DNA from: CAXBMB01 sp052078155
GTDB taxonomy: Bacteria; Pseudomonadota; Alphaproteobacteria; Kiloniellales; DSM-21159
Reading direction: 5' to 3'
DNA length: 64,000 nucleotides
NCBI GenBank assembly: GCA_052078155.1
Contig: JBQJBP010000001.1
Location: 930,001 to 994,000, forward strand
Both the position numbers and the translations under genes were made by a program. Shown here one piece after another: positions 53,400 through 62,130 of the stretch (the first letter of the stretch is position 1; each line of letters opens with the position of its first letter). The notes beneath the pieces were generated by a model. It worked only from the letters and a program-made list of their open reading frames with translations. It was not told the DNA's origin and ran no database searches.

Positions 53400-53715
53400 T
53401 TAGCTCTCCGGAATTTGGTCGTTATCTACTGTCTAAGACAGCTGAAATCTGTCAGCACAGATTAAGGAGTTGAGGGTTAACGCACGGTAAAAACCTACAA
53501 AAATGCAGATAAAATCGTCTTGTTTCTGCAATCTGATTCTTTCCCGCCATTGGTGTGATTTTTAAGAAAAAGAAAGGACGTAAAGTTAGGCCGACACCCC
53601 TGCCAACCAGCCGTTTTTGTCCAATCTTTTTTAGGCTTTATCTCGCGACCACAGGCGCAACCGCCTCAGGTGAAAGAACAACTTCACTACTTAAGAGGGT
53701 TTCAATGGAGCCGGA
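53400..53715. other. Intergenic region between motE-like gene and cheY
   Basis: These 316 bases contain no gene that I can support. The part near cheY is AT-rich and holds the CtrA-like box at 53477-53491 and probably the cheY promoter. The part near 53640-53700 is GC-mixed and shows no terminator with a clear T-run. Confidence 0.45.
53477..53491. promoter_or_regulatory. CtrA-like box upstream of cheY
   Basis: TTAA-CGCACGG-TAAA reads TTTA-N7-TTAA on the cheY strand, the same seven-of-eight variant as at flgB. It lies 78-92 bp upstream of the cheY ATG. Confidence 0.5.
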
Positions 53716-54465
53716 TCAGTTTCGAGGCAGCGGAAGATCGCGACGATTGGCCAGTTCCATGGTCACTTCTTTGGCCACATTCGGGGCCATCTGAGCCAGC
53801 ACAGGGGCCGAGCGGCGCTGATTCATGCGCTCAATAACCTTAAGCAGCACTTCCATTTCCAACTGGTTGAAGATTCGGGCCGCTTCTTTCGGCTTCATCT
53901 TTTCATAAATGGACACCAGATTCGCGAACTGCTTTTCTTCCTGTTCGTCGTACTTCACCAGCAGGCGCTCGATTTTGCGCTGCAGGTCTTCCAGGCGCTT
54001 AACTTTTTCATCAACCCGCTTTTCAGCGGCAGCCAGCAGAGCTTCCCGGCCCTCAACATCCCGTTCGCGCTGATCAATTTCTTTACGGCGCTTGGACAAA
54101 GCCTGCAGCAGCTCAATTTCTTCATCGGTCATGGCAAAGGGATCGGCAGGCAGGTCTGCAGTCTGAGCGGCAGCTTCTGCACTCTCGTTCTCGGCTTTGT
54201 CCGCTTCCTCATCAGCTTCGTTTTTCTGAGCCGTCTCGAGGACCTCATCGGCGTCAGATTCCTGGCTTTCGATTTCCTGGGCCTGTGCGTCCAAAGCAGC
54301 CAGCTGCGTGATGTTCGGACTGGGCAGAGAACTGGGCAAAGATTTAGCCAGAGACTGAGCCTTTTCTGCAGTCATGGCAGAAACACCGCTCCACAAGCCT
54401 TCAACCTTCATGCCAAGGCTGATGGCAGCAAGCAGGATGACAACAGGCAGTAAACGGAATCTCAT
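53716..54465 (-). CDS. MotE-like periplasmic protein with MgtE-N-type domain
   Basis: A 249-residue protein with an N-terminal membrane anchor (residues 4-20), an acidic Glu/Ala-rich linker, a long coiled coil (about 115-185, ERDVEGREALLAAAEKRVDE) and a C-terminal helical domain (FANLVSIYEKMKPKEAARIF followed by NQLEMEVLLKVIERMNQRRS). The last part matches the MgtE-N-like domain of MotE proteins, which stabilise the stator partner MotC in rhizobia. Position after fliL, fliM and the DUF6468 gene supports a motor function, but no MotC is seen here. Confidence 0.8.
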   Translation of the reverse strand: MRFRLLPVVILLAAISLGMKVEGLWSGVSAMTAEKAQSLAKSLPSSLPSPNITQLAALDAQAQEIESQESDADEVLETAQKNEADEEADKAENESAEAAAQTADLPADPFAMTDEEIELLQALSKRRKEIDQRERDVEGREALLAAAEKRVDEKVKRLEDLQRKIERLLVKYDEQEEKQFANLVSIYEKMKPKEAARIFNQLEMEVLLKVIERMNQRRSAPVLAQMAPNVAKEVTMELANRRDLPLPRN

Positions 54466-54515
54466 AACAACTCACCTTCCAGGTCTCATAGGCTGGCTAT
54501 AGGTCTTTTCAGCGG

Positions 54516-55004
54516 TTAACGCAGGGCCTCAAGAGATTTCAACAGCGCAGACTTGGCATCGCCTTCTGCGGCTTCTTCTTCTGACTGAAGGGCTTTACGT
54601 CCCCGCAGTTTGCTGAGGCCCTTGCCGGAGGCACGTTTCTTTTTCGGCCCAGAGTCAGACCCTCTGCTGTCAGAGATGCCCTGATCCATGCGTCCGGCCA
54701 GGGATTCGCCTTTCTCAACCAGGAAAGACAGTTCATCGGTCAGCACGCGGGCCTTTTCCAGCTGCTCGTTGGCCTGTTTGACCTGATTTTCCAGTTCAGA
54801 ACCCGAGGCCAGGGCACGCTGTTTCAATTCGCTCACCCCGTGGTCAGCCTGATCAGCCGCTGCTGCGAACTCCTTGATCATGGCTTCCATTTCATCCTTG
54901 GCACTGCGCAGGGCCGTCAGCTTGCCGTTCAGCACGGTGGCATAGGCAATGGTGATCAGCAGCAACGCAGCCAGGATTCCATCGATGAGAAGCGTCCAGC
55001 TCAC
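54516..55004 (-). CDS. DUF6468-type membrane protein of the flagellar cluster
   Basis: A 162-residue protein with one N-terminal membrane helix (LLIDGILAALLLITIAYATV) and a following helical, coiled-coil-like part (NGKLTALRSAKDEMEAMIKE), ending in a basic then acidic tail. It matches the DUF6468 family, which in alphaproteobacteria lies between fliM and motE-like genes; its function is not known. It overlaps fliM by four bases, so the two are translationally linked. Confidence 0.75.
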   Translation of the reverse strand: MSWTLLIDGILAALLLITIAYATVLNGKLTALRSAKDEMEAMIKEFAAAADQADHGVSELKQRALASGSELENQVKQANEQLEKARVLTDELSFLVEKGESLAGRMDQGISDSRGSDSGPKKKRASGKGLSKLRGRKALQSEEEAAEGDAKSALLKSLEALR

Positions 55005-56134
55005 CCGTTTTCCTTTCCATCCATGACCCGCTTGTCTGCAATGCGGACAGCGATCTTGCCATTCTTCCGGCCCATGTAGCCGGTGAACATCTCCGCCTGA
55101 CCGCAGCGCACACCCACTTCGTCTTCCGGGCCGACGTTGAACTCAATCTGGCTGCCAACTTCCCAGTTCAGCACGTTGCCCAGGGAGGTGGTGATCGAAT
55201 CCAGAACTGCTTCAACGTTTACATCGGTGCGCCACAGCTGGGCAGTGAGGTGGCTTTCCCAGATCGAATCCCGGCCAAACTTTTCCCCCATGAACATCTG
55301 CAGCAGCAGTTCACGCACGGGCTCCAGCGTCGCATAGGGCAGCAACAGTTCGATCTTGCCGCCGCGGTCTTCCATATCCACCCGCAAGGTGGTGACGATG
55401 GCGGCATTTTCATGTCGGGCGATGGCGGCAAAGCGGGGGTTTGTTTCCAGTCGCTCAAAACGGAACGTCACGGGAGACAACGGATCGAAGGAGGCCGACA
55501 GATCCGTCAGGACCACATGCATCATCCGTTCGATCAGGTTCCGCTCAATGGTGGTGTAGGGACGGCCTTCAATGCGCATGGGGGCCATGCCCCGGCGGCC
55601 GCCCAGCAGAACGTCCACGATGGAGTAGATCAGGGAAGAATCCACCACCATCAAACCCAGGTTGTCCCATTCCTCTGCCTTAAACACCGACAGCATGGCC
55701 GGCAGAGGCACCGAGTTCAGGTAATCCCCGAAGCGCGCCGAGGAGATGCTGTCCAGGCTGACTTCCACGTTATCAGAGGTAAAGTTACGCAAGGACGTGG
55801 ACATCATGCGGACCAGGCGGTCAAAAACCACCTCCAGCATGGGCAGGCGTTCATAGGAGATCGTCGTGGAGTTAAGAACGGCATGGATACCCGACTTGTC
55901 GGCATCCCCGTCCCCGTCCGCATCCAGCCCCAGCAGGCTGTCGATTTCGTTCTGGTCCAGTACGCGGGTTTCCTGACCCTTGTACTTTTCCTCTGCATCG
56001 TCGTCATTATCTAGGGCATCAAAGGGATCTTCAGCCGCATCTTCGCCTTCTTCGGCCATGGCTTCCCATTCAGCCAAGAGGGCTTCCTGGTCTTCCTCGC
56101 CGCCGGCTTCGTTTTTGTCCAATGCGTCTGACAT
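55001..56134 (-). CDS. fliM: Flagellar motor switch protein FliM
   Basis: Part of the C ring that binds CheY-P and sets rotation direction. The 377-residue protein starts with an acidic region and has VLDQNEIDSLLG (about residues 60-70), the CheY-binding motif. The middle domain (LPMLEVVFDRLVRMMSTSLR, then FGDYLNSVPLPAMLSVFKAE) and a C-terminal FliN-like SpoA domain (VLNWEVGSQIEFNVGPEDEV) complete it. The N-terminal acidic extension before the CheY motif, about 58 residues, is longer than in enteric FliM. It follows fliL by nine bases. Confidence 0.96.
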   Translation of the reverse strand: MSDALDKNEAGGEEDQEALLAEWEAMAEEGEDAAEDPFDALDNDDDAEEKYKGQETRVLDQNEIDSLLGLDADGDGDADKSGIHAVLNSTTISYERLPMLEVVFDRLVRMMSTSLRNFTSDNVEVSLDSISSARFGDYLNSVPLPAMLSVFKAEEWDNLGLMVVDSSLIYSIVDVLLGGRRGMAPMRIEGRPYTTIERNLIERMMHVVLTDLSASFDPLSPVTFRFERLETNPRFAAIARHENAAIVTTLRVDMEDRGGKIELLLPYATLEPVRELLLQMFMGEKFGRDSIWESHLTAQLWRTDVNVEAVLDSITTSLGNVLNWEVGSQIEFNVGPEDEVGVRCGQAEMFTGYMGRKNGKIAVRIADKRVMDGKENG

Positions 56135-56143
56135 TTCAGAGTC

Positions 56144-56692
56144 CTATTGTACCAGCATCTGCTTGAAGAGAACGTCACGGATTTCAGTAGGATAAGTCGC
56201 TGCATTCACCCGCAGCAGCAGCTCTTCACGCAAGCGCTGCAGGCCCGCTGACCCGCGCAGGTCTTCGATCCGCAGTTCACGCAGATAAACCTGAAAATTG
56301 TCCACAATCCGGGGCTGCAACTGCTCCAGCGCGGCCCGGTCCGCTTCACTGCCCACTTCCAGACTGACAGAGAGTTTCAGGAAGCTGGCTTTGCGTCCCG
56401 TGGTGTTGAGGTTCACCAGCATGTCAGGCAAGTCATAGAAAAGGACGGTCACGGGGCCATCAGGCTCACCGTCAGCCTCCTCTCCTTCTTCACCCTCTGC
56501 CGCTTCAACAGTCTCTTCCGCTCCCAGCAGACTGTCCAAAGCACCAGAGAAATAAGCGCCTGCACCACCCCCGCCAATAAGCAGCAGAGGAAGTACGATA
56601 AAAAGAATGAGCTTCTTGCCGCTCAAGCCACCTTTTTTAGGCTGAGCTTCGACGTCGTCACCCAAATCTTCGTTGAGACCAGCGTCGGCCAT
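56144..56692 (-). CDS. fliL: Flagellar basal body-associated protein FliL
   Basis: A stator-associated membrane protein that supports torque. The 182-residue protein has one membrane helix (residues about 27-46, LILFIVLPLLLIGGGGAGAY), an acidic Glu-rich linker and the periplasmic FliL domain with TVLFYDLPDMLVNLNTTGRK and the C-terminal INAATYPTEIRDVLFKQMLV-like end (here VNAATYPTEIRDVLFKQML). It is the first gene of the fliL-fliM-DUF6468-motE unit, with a CtrA-like box 60 bp upstream. Confidence 0.94.
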   Translation of the reverse strand: MADAGLNEDLGDDVEAQPKKGGLSGKKLILFIVLPLLLIGGGGAGAYFSGALDSLLGAEETVEAAEGEEGEEADGEPDGPVTVLFYDLPDMLVNLNTTGRKASFLKLSVSLEVGSEADRAALEQLQPRIVDNFQVYLRELRIEDLRGSAGLQRLREELLLRVNAATYPTEIRDVLFKQMLVQ

Positions 56693-56751
56693 AAATGAAA
56701 AAACTCCGGAATATTCTGTTTCCTATGGCCTGCAACCTAACGCAAAGATGG

Positions 56752-56766
56752 TTAACAGGTGCCTAA
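56752..56766. promoter_or_regulatory. CtrA-like box upstream of fliL
   Basis: TTAA-CAGGTGC-CTAA on the plus strand (TTAG-N7-TTAA on the fliL strand) matches seven of eight bases of the CtrA consensus and lies 60-74 bp before the fliL ATG. Confidence 0.45.
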
Positions 56767-56955
56767 TCACCTAGGCAAAATTTGCAGCCCTGAAACAGGC
56801 CCTCAATCAGGGCTTTTCGGGCGACAACGGGCAGTGAGATTTCCACCCGTGAAAACAGAATTCCGTTAGCAAACATGCTCCAAAAGGGCGATTTTTCTTT
56901 GAAGGAGTGTTGGGAAATTATCACTTCATATCAATAAATTAGCATACTTTAATCA

Positions 56956-56989
56956 AAAAAAGGATTCGCCACTCCCTGCTAAGGAAGTG
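56956..56989 (-). terminator. Terminator at the end of the TRAP/CoA-transferase operon
   Basis: On the minus strand CACTTCC pairs with GGGAGTG around a six-base loop that contains the stop codon of the CoA-transferase gene. A run of seven T follows seven bases later. Confidence 0.5.
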
Positions 56990-58190
56990 ACGCCACAACA
57001 CCAGCTTGCGCCAGGGCGTCAATTTCCGCCTCACTGTAACCGGCCTGCTGCAGGACTTCGCGGGAATGTTCACCAAAAACCGGCGCAGCCCGGGCCACTT
57101 TCCCTGGAGTCTGGGAGAACTTAACCGGCAGCCCCAGCGTCTTAACGGGACCAGCGCGGCTATGATCGACCTCGACCAGCATCTCCCGAGCCAGAGTTTG
57201 CGGGTCTTCCTGCATCTGCTTTACATCCAGAACGGGGCCCGCTGGCACGCCTGCCGCTTCCAGGCGACTGAGCCAGTTGTCGGAGCCATCCTGCTTGAAA
57301 TGGTCGGACAGAAGCGCTTCAAGTTCTTTCAGATGCGCCATCCGATCGGAATTGTTCAGGAATCGCGGATCGTCTGCCAGTTCCTCAGCTCCCAGTGCCG
57401 TCAGCAGCTTCAACCAGTTCTTTTGATTGGCCGCCCCTACGGTGATCCAGCCGTCAGCTGTTTCAAAAGCCTGATAAGGGGCGTTCAGGGGATGGGCTGA
57501 CCCCATGGCCTGGGGCGCAACTCCGGTGGCCAGCGCAATGGCTGACTGCCAGTAACTGTGCATGATCCCGGCCTCAAACAGAGAGGTGTCAACGCGCTGC
57601 CCTTCTCCCGTTTTCAGACGATGGCTGTAGGCAGCCAACGCGCCCATGGCCGCCAGAACCCCGGCAGTGATGTCGGTTACCGGCGGGCCAATCTTGCAGG
57701 GAGCCCTGCCGGGCCCCTCACCGGTGATGCTCATCAGTCCGCTCATGCCCTGGGCGATCAGGTCAAACCCGCCCCGCTCCGCATAGGGACCCGTGCGTCC
57801 AAAGCCGGAGAGTTCCACATAGATCAAGCCGGGATTGAGTGCCTTCAGCCGGTTATAACCGAACCCCAGCTTTTCCATGGTGCCTTTGCGGTAGTTCTCG
57901 ATCACCACATCGGCGTCTTTCAACAACCGCTCCAGCACCTCCTTCCCGGCCTGGCTTTTCAGGTCCAGCGCAATCCCGCGTTTGTTGCGGTTCATCATCA
58001 TGAAGGCAGCAGATTCCTCTGCCTGAACAGGTGGCACCATAAGGCGCGAATCGTCGCCGTCCGGAACTTTCTCAACCTTGATGACATCGGCCCCCATATC
58101 GGCCAGCATCAGGCCACAGACAGGCCCTGCCATAATATGGGCCAGTTCAATCACCTTGACGCCGGCCAGAGGGCCGCTCCCCGCTGTCAT
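56979..58190 (-). CDS. CaiB/BaiF-family CoA-transferase
   Basis: A 403-residue family III CoA-transferase. The N-terminal signature GVKVIELAHIMAGPVCGLML then LADMGADVIKVEKVPDGDDS is clear. The active-site Asp is expected in the ALNPGLIYVELSGFGRTGPY-to-GGFDLIAQGMSG region, where FDLIAQ supplies it. These enzymes move CoA between a donor acyl-CoA and a carboxylic acid substrate. It is the last gene of a leftward run (aminotransferase, TRAP transporter, enoyl-CoA hydratase), lying 5 bp after the hydratase gene, so it probably activates the imported acid. The substrate cannot be named from sequence. Confidence 0.9.
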   Translation of the reverse strand: MTAGSGPLAGVKVIELAHIMAGPVCGLMLADMGADVIKVEKVPDGDDSRLMVPPVQAEESAAFMMMNRNKRGIALDLKSQAGKEVLERLLKDADVVIENYRKGTMEKLGFGYNRLKALNPGLIYVELSGFGRTGPYAERGGFDLIAQGMSGLMSITGEGPGRAPCKIGPPVTDITAGVLAAMGALAAYSHRLKTGEGQRVDTSLFEAGIMHSYWQSAIALATGVAPQAMGSAHPLNAPYQAFETADGWITVGAANQKNWLKLLTALGAEELADDPRFLNNSDRMAHLKELEALLSDHFKQDGSDNWLSRLEAAGVPAGPVLDVKQMQEDPQTLAREMLVEVDHSRAGPVKTLGLPVKFSQTPGKVARAAPVFGEHSREVLQQAGYSEAEIDALAQAGVVASLP

Positions 58191-58195
58191 CTTAC

Positions 58196-58975
58196 TTACT
58201 GTCCTTCAAACTCAGGTTTTGTCTTTGCCAGAAAGGCGCGATAGCCAATCTGGAAATCCTTGCTGTCATAACAGGCAAAGCCTTCATCCAGCTCCGCTTC
58301 GCTCAAGGGCGTCGGGTCCTCCAACCGGGCAGCGAACGCCTTGTGCCAGCGGGCCACCAAAGGAGCCCCGTCAGCGATTCGTCCGGCCGTGGCGTAGGCC
58401 TCTTCAACCACCTGCTCATCCGGCACAATGCGCGTTAGCAACCCCTTCTGAAAGGCTTCTTCGGCGCCAAAAATCCGCCCCTCCAGCAGTATTTCCATTG
58501 CCCGGGCCCGTCCCACCAGCTTGATCAGGGGCGCCAGTTCTTGATGGGCCATAACCAGTCCCAGGTTTTTGATCGGAACTCCAAAGCGGGAAGACTGACC
58601 GGCAATGCGCAGATCACAGCAGGCGGCCATTTCCAGACCACCACCCACACAAATGCCTTCAATCAGAGCCAGAGTCGGAAAGGGACAGGACTGCAACGCG
58701 CCCAGCGTGCGGTGCATCAGCTTGCCATAGGCTTTCGCCTGTGCAGCGTTTGAACGGTCGGTTTCAAACTCCCCGATGTCATTTCCGGGGGAGAAGGCCC
58801 GCCCCCCTGCCCCGCGCAAAACCAGGCAACGGAGGTTTTCATCCGCCGAGAGGTCAATCAGATGATCACCCAAAAGCTGCCACATCGGCTTGGTCATGGC
58901 GTTGAGTTTGTCAGGCCGGTTCAACGTGACGGTCACCACCGCACCGTCACGGGCCACTAATATTGTATCGGCCAT
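58196..58975 (-). CDS. Enoyl-CoA hydratase/isomerase family protein
   Basis: A 259-residue crotonase-fold protein. The oxyanion-hole segments are visible: LVLRGAGGRAFSPGNDIGEF and ALIEGICVGGGLEMAACCDL. One catalytic Glu position of classical hydratases is expected just after GVPIKNLGLVMAHQELAPLI, and a Glu is not obvious there, so it may be an isomerase, hydrolase or lyase-type crotonase. It lies 5 bp before the CoA-transferase stop-to-start boundary and 82 bp after the TRAP permease gene, in one operon that probably handles an imported acid as its CoA thioester. Confidence 0.85.
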   Translation of the reverse strand: MADTILVARDGAVVTVTLNRPDKLNAMTKPMWQLLGDHLIDLSADENLRCLVLRGAGGRAFSPGNDIGEFETDRSNAAQAKAYGKLMHRTLGALQSCPFPTLALIEGICVGGGLEMAACCDLRIAGQSSRFGVPIKNLGLVMAHQELAPLIKLVGRARAMEILLEGRIFGAEEAFQKGLLTRIVPDEQVVEEAYATAGRIADGAPLVARWHKAFAARLEDPTPLSEAELDEGFACYDSKDFQIGYRAFLAKTKPEFEGQ

Positions 58976-59057
58976 TTATCTTCCCGAAAATTCTCCGCCC
59001 TTCAGAAGGCTCGCTTGACAGGGAAACAGATCGTGCCTCCCGAAGGACGGATCATAC

Positions 59058-60338
59058 TCACCGATAGAAGTACTCCACCAGCCCCATGGGCACGATGGGC
59101 ACATAGGTCACCAGCATCAGCACGGCAAAGAGCACACCGATGAAGTAGATGTTGACCTTGCTGACTTCCCAGATGTCGGCTTTGGCAACAGAACAGGCTG
59201 TCACCAGAACGCTCGCCACGGGCGGCGTCTGCTGGCCAATGCCCAGATTCAGGGTCACGATCATGCCGAAGTGAACCGGATCAATGCCCACAGCATTCAC
59301 AATGGGCATGACGATGGGCACCACAAGGATGATGGCGGCGGCTGAATGCAGGAAGAAGCCGATCATCAGGAAGAAGAGGTTCATGATCGCCAGGATGATG
59401 AACTTGTTGTCCGTGATGCTGGCAATGCTGGTTGCCAGTTGCTGCGGCACCTGGGCCTCGGTGAGGTAAACCCCGACCAGCATGGACGCTGCCACCAGCA
59501 GCATAACAACAGAGGTGTGGATCCCGCCTTCAATTACGGCCTCTCTCAACCGTGACAGGTTCAGTTCCCGATACAGCGCAGAAATCACCAGCGAGGCCAG
59601 AACAGCCAAAGCTGCCCCTTCTGTCGCCGTGACAAAGCCGCCAAAGATACCCCCCAGGATGATCAGCGGCAGAGTGAAGGCCAGACCGGCATCCTTGAAG
59701 GTGCTCACCACCCGGCGGATCTGGAAGGTTTCTTCAACCGGATAGTTATAGCGACGGGCGAACCAGTAGCTCAGGGCCATCATTCCCAGACCGCCCAGAA
59801 TGCCCGGCACGATGCCCGCGACAAACAGCTGCACGACCGAGCTTTGCGACATCACCGCATAGAGGATCATGGGAATGGAGGGCGGGATGATCACGGCCAA
59901 TGTGGCCGAAGAGGACATCACCGAGGCGGCAAAAGGCGCCGGGTACCCCCGTTTTTTCATGGCCGGGATCAAAATCGACCCCAGCGCGGCCACATCAGCC
60001 ACCGCAGACCCGGAAATCTCGGCAAAGAACATGGAGGTGCCGATGGTGATCATCGACAGCCCCCCTCTGACAAAACCAAAAATGGCTGAGGCAAAGGCGA
60101 TCAGACGCTTGGAAATCCCACCGGTGTTCATGATGGCACCGGCCAGAATGAACAGGGGAATGGCGATCAAAGGAAACTTGGTGGCGCCATCCATCATCAC
60201 CAACGCCACATTCGGCAGGATGTCTGTCCCCTGGGTTGCCACCATGGCAACAGTGGTGACGACGGCCAAAGAGATGGCGATGGGCACATTGATAAAGACC
60301 AGCAGAAAGAGGCCGAAGAACATCAAAGCGATGGTCAT
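59058..60338 (-). CDS. dctM: TRAP transporter large permease (DctM family)
   Basis: The main membrane subunit of a tripartite ATP-independent periplasmic transporter, which imports organic acids with sodium ions. The 426-residue protein has about twelve hydrophobic segments and family motifs such as PLFILAGAIMNTGGISKRLI, MSSSATLAVIIPPSIPMILY and NLGIGQQTPPVASVLVTACS. Its start overlaps the small-permease stop by four bases. Members of this operon are listed with the aminotransferase gene upstream and hydratase/CoA-transferase downstream. Confidence 0.94.
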   Translation of the reverse strand: MTIALMFFGLFLLVFINVPIAISLAVVTTVAMVATQGTDILPNVALVMMDGATKFPLIAIPLFILAGAIMNTGGISKRLIAFASAIFGFVRGGLSMITIGTSMFFAEISGSAVADVAALGSILIPAMKKRGYPAPFAASVMSSSATLAVIIPPSIPMILYAVMSQSSVVQLFVAGIVPGILGGLGMMALSYWFARRYNYPVEETFQIRRVVSTFKDAGLAFTLPLIILGGIFGGFVTATEGAALAVLASLVISALYRELNLSRLREAVIEGGIHTSVVMLLVAASMLVGVYLTEAQVPQQLATSIASITDNKFIILAIMNLFFLMIGFFLHSAAAIILVVPIVMPIVNAVGIDPVHFGMIVTLNLGIGQQTPPVASVLVTACSVAKADIWEVSKVNIYFIGVLFAVLMLVTYVPIVPMGLVEYFYR

Positions 60339-60850
60339 AGTTCCACCTCCTCCAGGGGCGCATCTTCCCCCTTACCAATGGCGCTGAGCACCTGGGGCAG
60401 GGAAAAGAGCTGAGCCAGGATAAACAGCGCAGATCCAATGGGAATGACCGACTGTGTCAGGGTCGTCGGCACTTCCGGCAGGCTGACCAGCGTGTCGCCT
60501 TCCAGAATGAGCAGCACCTCAAAGCCCAGCCAGCCCAAGAGAGCGAAGAAGCCAATGGTGATGGCTTCGGCCAGGAACACGACGGGATAGCGGAAACGGG
60601 GCTCCAGAGAGTTGACCAGGCCCGGCACCCCAATATGGGCACGCTTCAGCGCGGCCAGGGCTCCGGCATAGTAGGTCAGCCAGGCCAACTGAATGGAGGC
60701 CACTTCGTCGTACCAGGCCAGCGCACTGCCGCCGATCCGGAAGCCAACGGCCAACAGCACCACCACTGCCAGCGAGACCATCAGGATGATGGTTATGAGC
60801 TCCAACAGCCGCTCAAAGTAGCCGTATATAACGGTAGACACCTGCCGCAC
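60335..60850 (-). CDS. dctQ: TRAP transporter small permease (DctQ family)
   Basis: A 171-residue membrane subunit with four predicted helices (residues about 15-35, 50-70, 85-108 and 130-150). The DctQ signature region WYDEVASIQLAWLTYYAGAL and LKRAHIGVPGL is present. It pairs with the large permease to form the channel unit. The stop codon overlaps the dctM ATG. It follows the binding-protein gene after a 130-bp gap that contains a strong hairpin, which may lower its expression relative to the binding protein. Confidence 0.92.
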   Translation of the reverse strand: MRQVSTVIYGYFERLLELITIILMVSLAVVVLLAVGFRIGGSALAWYDEVASIQLAWLTYYAGALAALKRAHIGVPGLVNSLEPRFRYPVVFLAEAITIGFFALLGWLGFEVLLILEGDTLVSLPEVPTTLTQSVIPIGSALFILAQLFSLPQVLSAIGKGEDAPLEEVEL

Positions 60851-60919
60851 AGGCCTTCTCCCTTGGACTTTTTCCTTGGAATTTCAGAGATGTAACGCAG
60901 CTCAACACAAACATCGGGG

Positions 60920-60957
60920 AAAAGGCCCGACCCCAAAAAAGCCGGGCCGGGCCTTTG
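60920..60957 (-). terminator. Intercistronic hairpin between dctP and dctQ
   Basis: AAAGGCCCG pairs with CGGGCCTTT (perfect 9-bp stem) around an 18-base loop, followed on the minus strand by TTCCCC rather than a full T-run. It is probably an attenuator or RNA-stabilising hairpin that keeps the binding protein in excess over the permeases. Confidence 0.5.
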
Positions 60958-60980
60958 GTTCCCAATCGTGACAGACGGCG

Positions 60981-61967
60981 TTACTTGCCGAGTGCCATGG
61001 CCTTATCAACCAGAGCCCCGCCGCCATCGACACTGGATGCGAACTCCTCGTAGATGGCTGCAGAGGCATCGATGAACGCCTCTTTGTTGGCCGTGTTGAC
61101 CTGCATGCCGCCCGCTTTCAGTTCAGCCAGCAAGTCCGTTTCCAACTGAGCTGCCTGCTCATAAACGAACGCCTGCGTTTCCTGAGCTGTTTCCGTCAGA
61201 ATCTGCTGAACGTCTTCCGGCAGTTTTGCGAAGTGCTTGGTGTTCACTGTCACATAGGCCGGGGTGTAAACATGGCCGGTCAGGGACAGGTACTTCTGCA
61301 CTTCCTGGAACTTGGCGGAAGCAATCTGGGCAAAGGGATTTTCCTGCCCATCAAAGGTACCCGTCTGCAGCGCGACAAAGACCTCAGAGAAGGACAGAGG
61401 AGAGGGATTGGCCCCGTAAGCCTTGAACATCTTCACCCGCCAGGTGGATTTGGGCGTACGGAGTTTGATACCGGCCAGATCACCCGGCACATCAATGGGC
61501 TGTTTGTTGTTGGTGATGTGGCGGAAGCCGTTTTCCCAAAGCGCCAGGATCTTCAGCCCTTTGTCTTCTGCGATTGGCAGGAGCGTCGGACGAACGATCT
61601 CTGCTTCAATCTTGGCCATATGGGCCCGGTCTTTCACCAGATAGGGCATATCGAACATGCCGAACTCATCTACCTGGGACGCCATGACCGAGGATGGCAG
61701 CGCAAAGGTAATGGTGCCGAGCTTCAGCTTCTTCAGAAGTTCCTTGTCTTTGCCTAACTGGCTGGAGCCAAAAACTTCGACCCGGGCTTTGCCTGCCAGC
61801 TTTTCGTTTGCCCGCTTGGCAAATTCATTGGCAGAGATTTCGAACAAAGAACCAGGTTTACCCACATGACCAAACTTCAAAACCATTTCACTGGCCATTG
61901 CCTGTGAAGACAGCAGGGCTGCCACGGTTGCCGCACCGGCTAACTTGATGAACTTTGAGATCTCCAT
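60981..61967 (-). CDS. dctP: TRAP transporter substrate-binding protein (DctP family)
   Basis: A 328-residue periplasmic binding protein with a signal peptide (FIKLAGAATVAALLSSQAMA, cut near residue 25). It has the DctP fold landmarks LKFGHVGKPGSLFEISANEF, GVK-like GIKLRTPKSTWRVKMFKAYG (containing the Arg that usually pairs with a carboxylate), FSEVFVALQTGTFDGQENPF and a long C-terminal helix. GAGGAGG precedes the ATG by about seven bases. The ligand is probably a carboxylic acid, by family. It is the first TRAP gene, 163 bp after the aminotransferase gene. Confidence 0.93.
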   Translation of the reverse strand: MEISKFIKLAGAATVAALLSSQAMASEMVLKFGHVGKPGSLFEISANEFAKRANEKLAGKARVEVFGSSQLGKDKELLKKLKLGTITFALPSSVMASQVDEFGMFDMPYLVKDRAHMAKIEAEIVRPTLLPIAEDKGLKILALWENGFRHITNNKQPIDVPGDLAGIKLRTPKSTWRVKMFKAYGANPSPLSFSEVFVALQTGTFDGQENPFAQIASAKFQEVQKYLSLTGHVYTPAYVTVNTKHFAKLPEDVQQILTETAQETQAFVYEQAAQLETDLLAELKAGGMQVNTANKEAFIDASAAIYEEFASSVDGGGALVDKAMALGK

Positions 61968-62130
61968 CGGAAGCCTCCTCTCTGTTTAGAATTGTTTTTG
62001 TTGCTTTCCTTTTCCTGCGGATTTCTCTTCCTCTGGTGGTTCCCAAAGGAAGAGCCCGGTCTTTTGTTTTTGGAGGCCTCTTTGTGCCTCAAGCCTTACC
62101 TTTTTGGGGCCTCAGCCCCGATTAACTCCT

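Noticed and set aside
56730..56770. A sigma-54-type promoter (GGCAC then GC) upstream of fliL
   Set aside because: The -12 TTGC element is missing at the required spacing; the CtrA-like box explains the conserved bases better.
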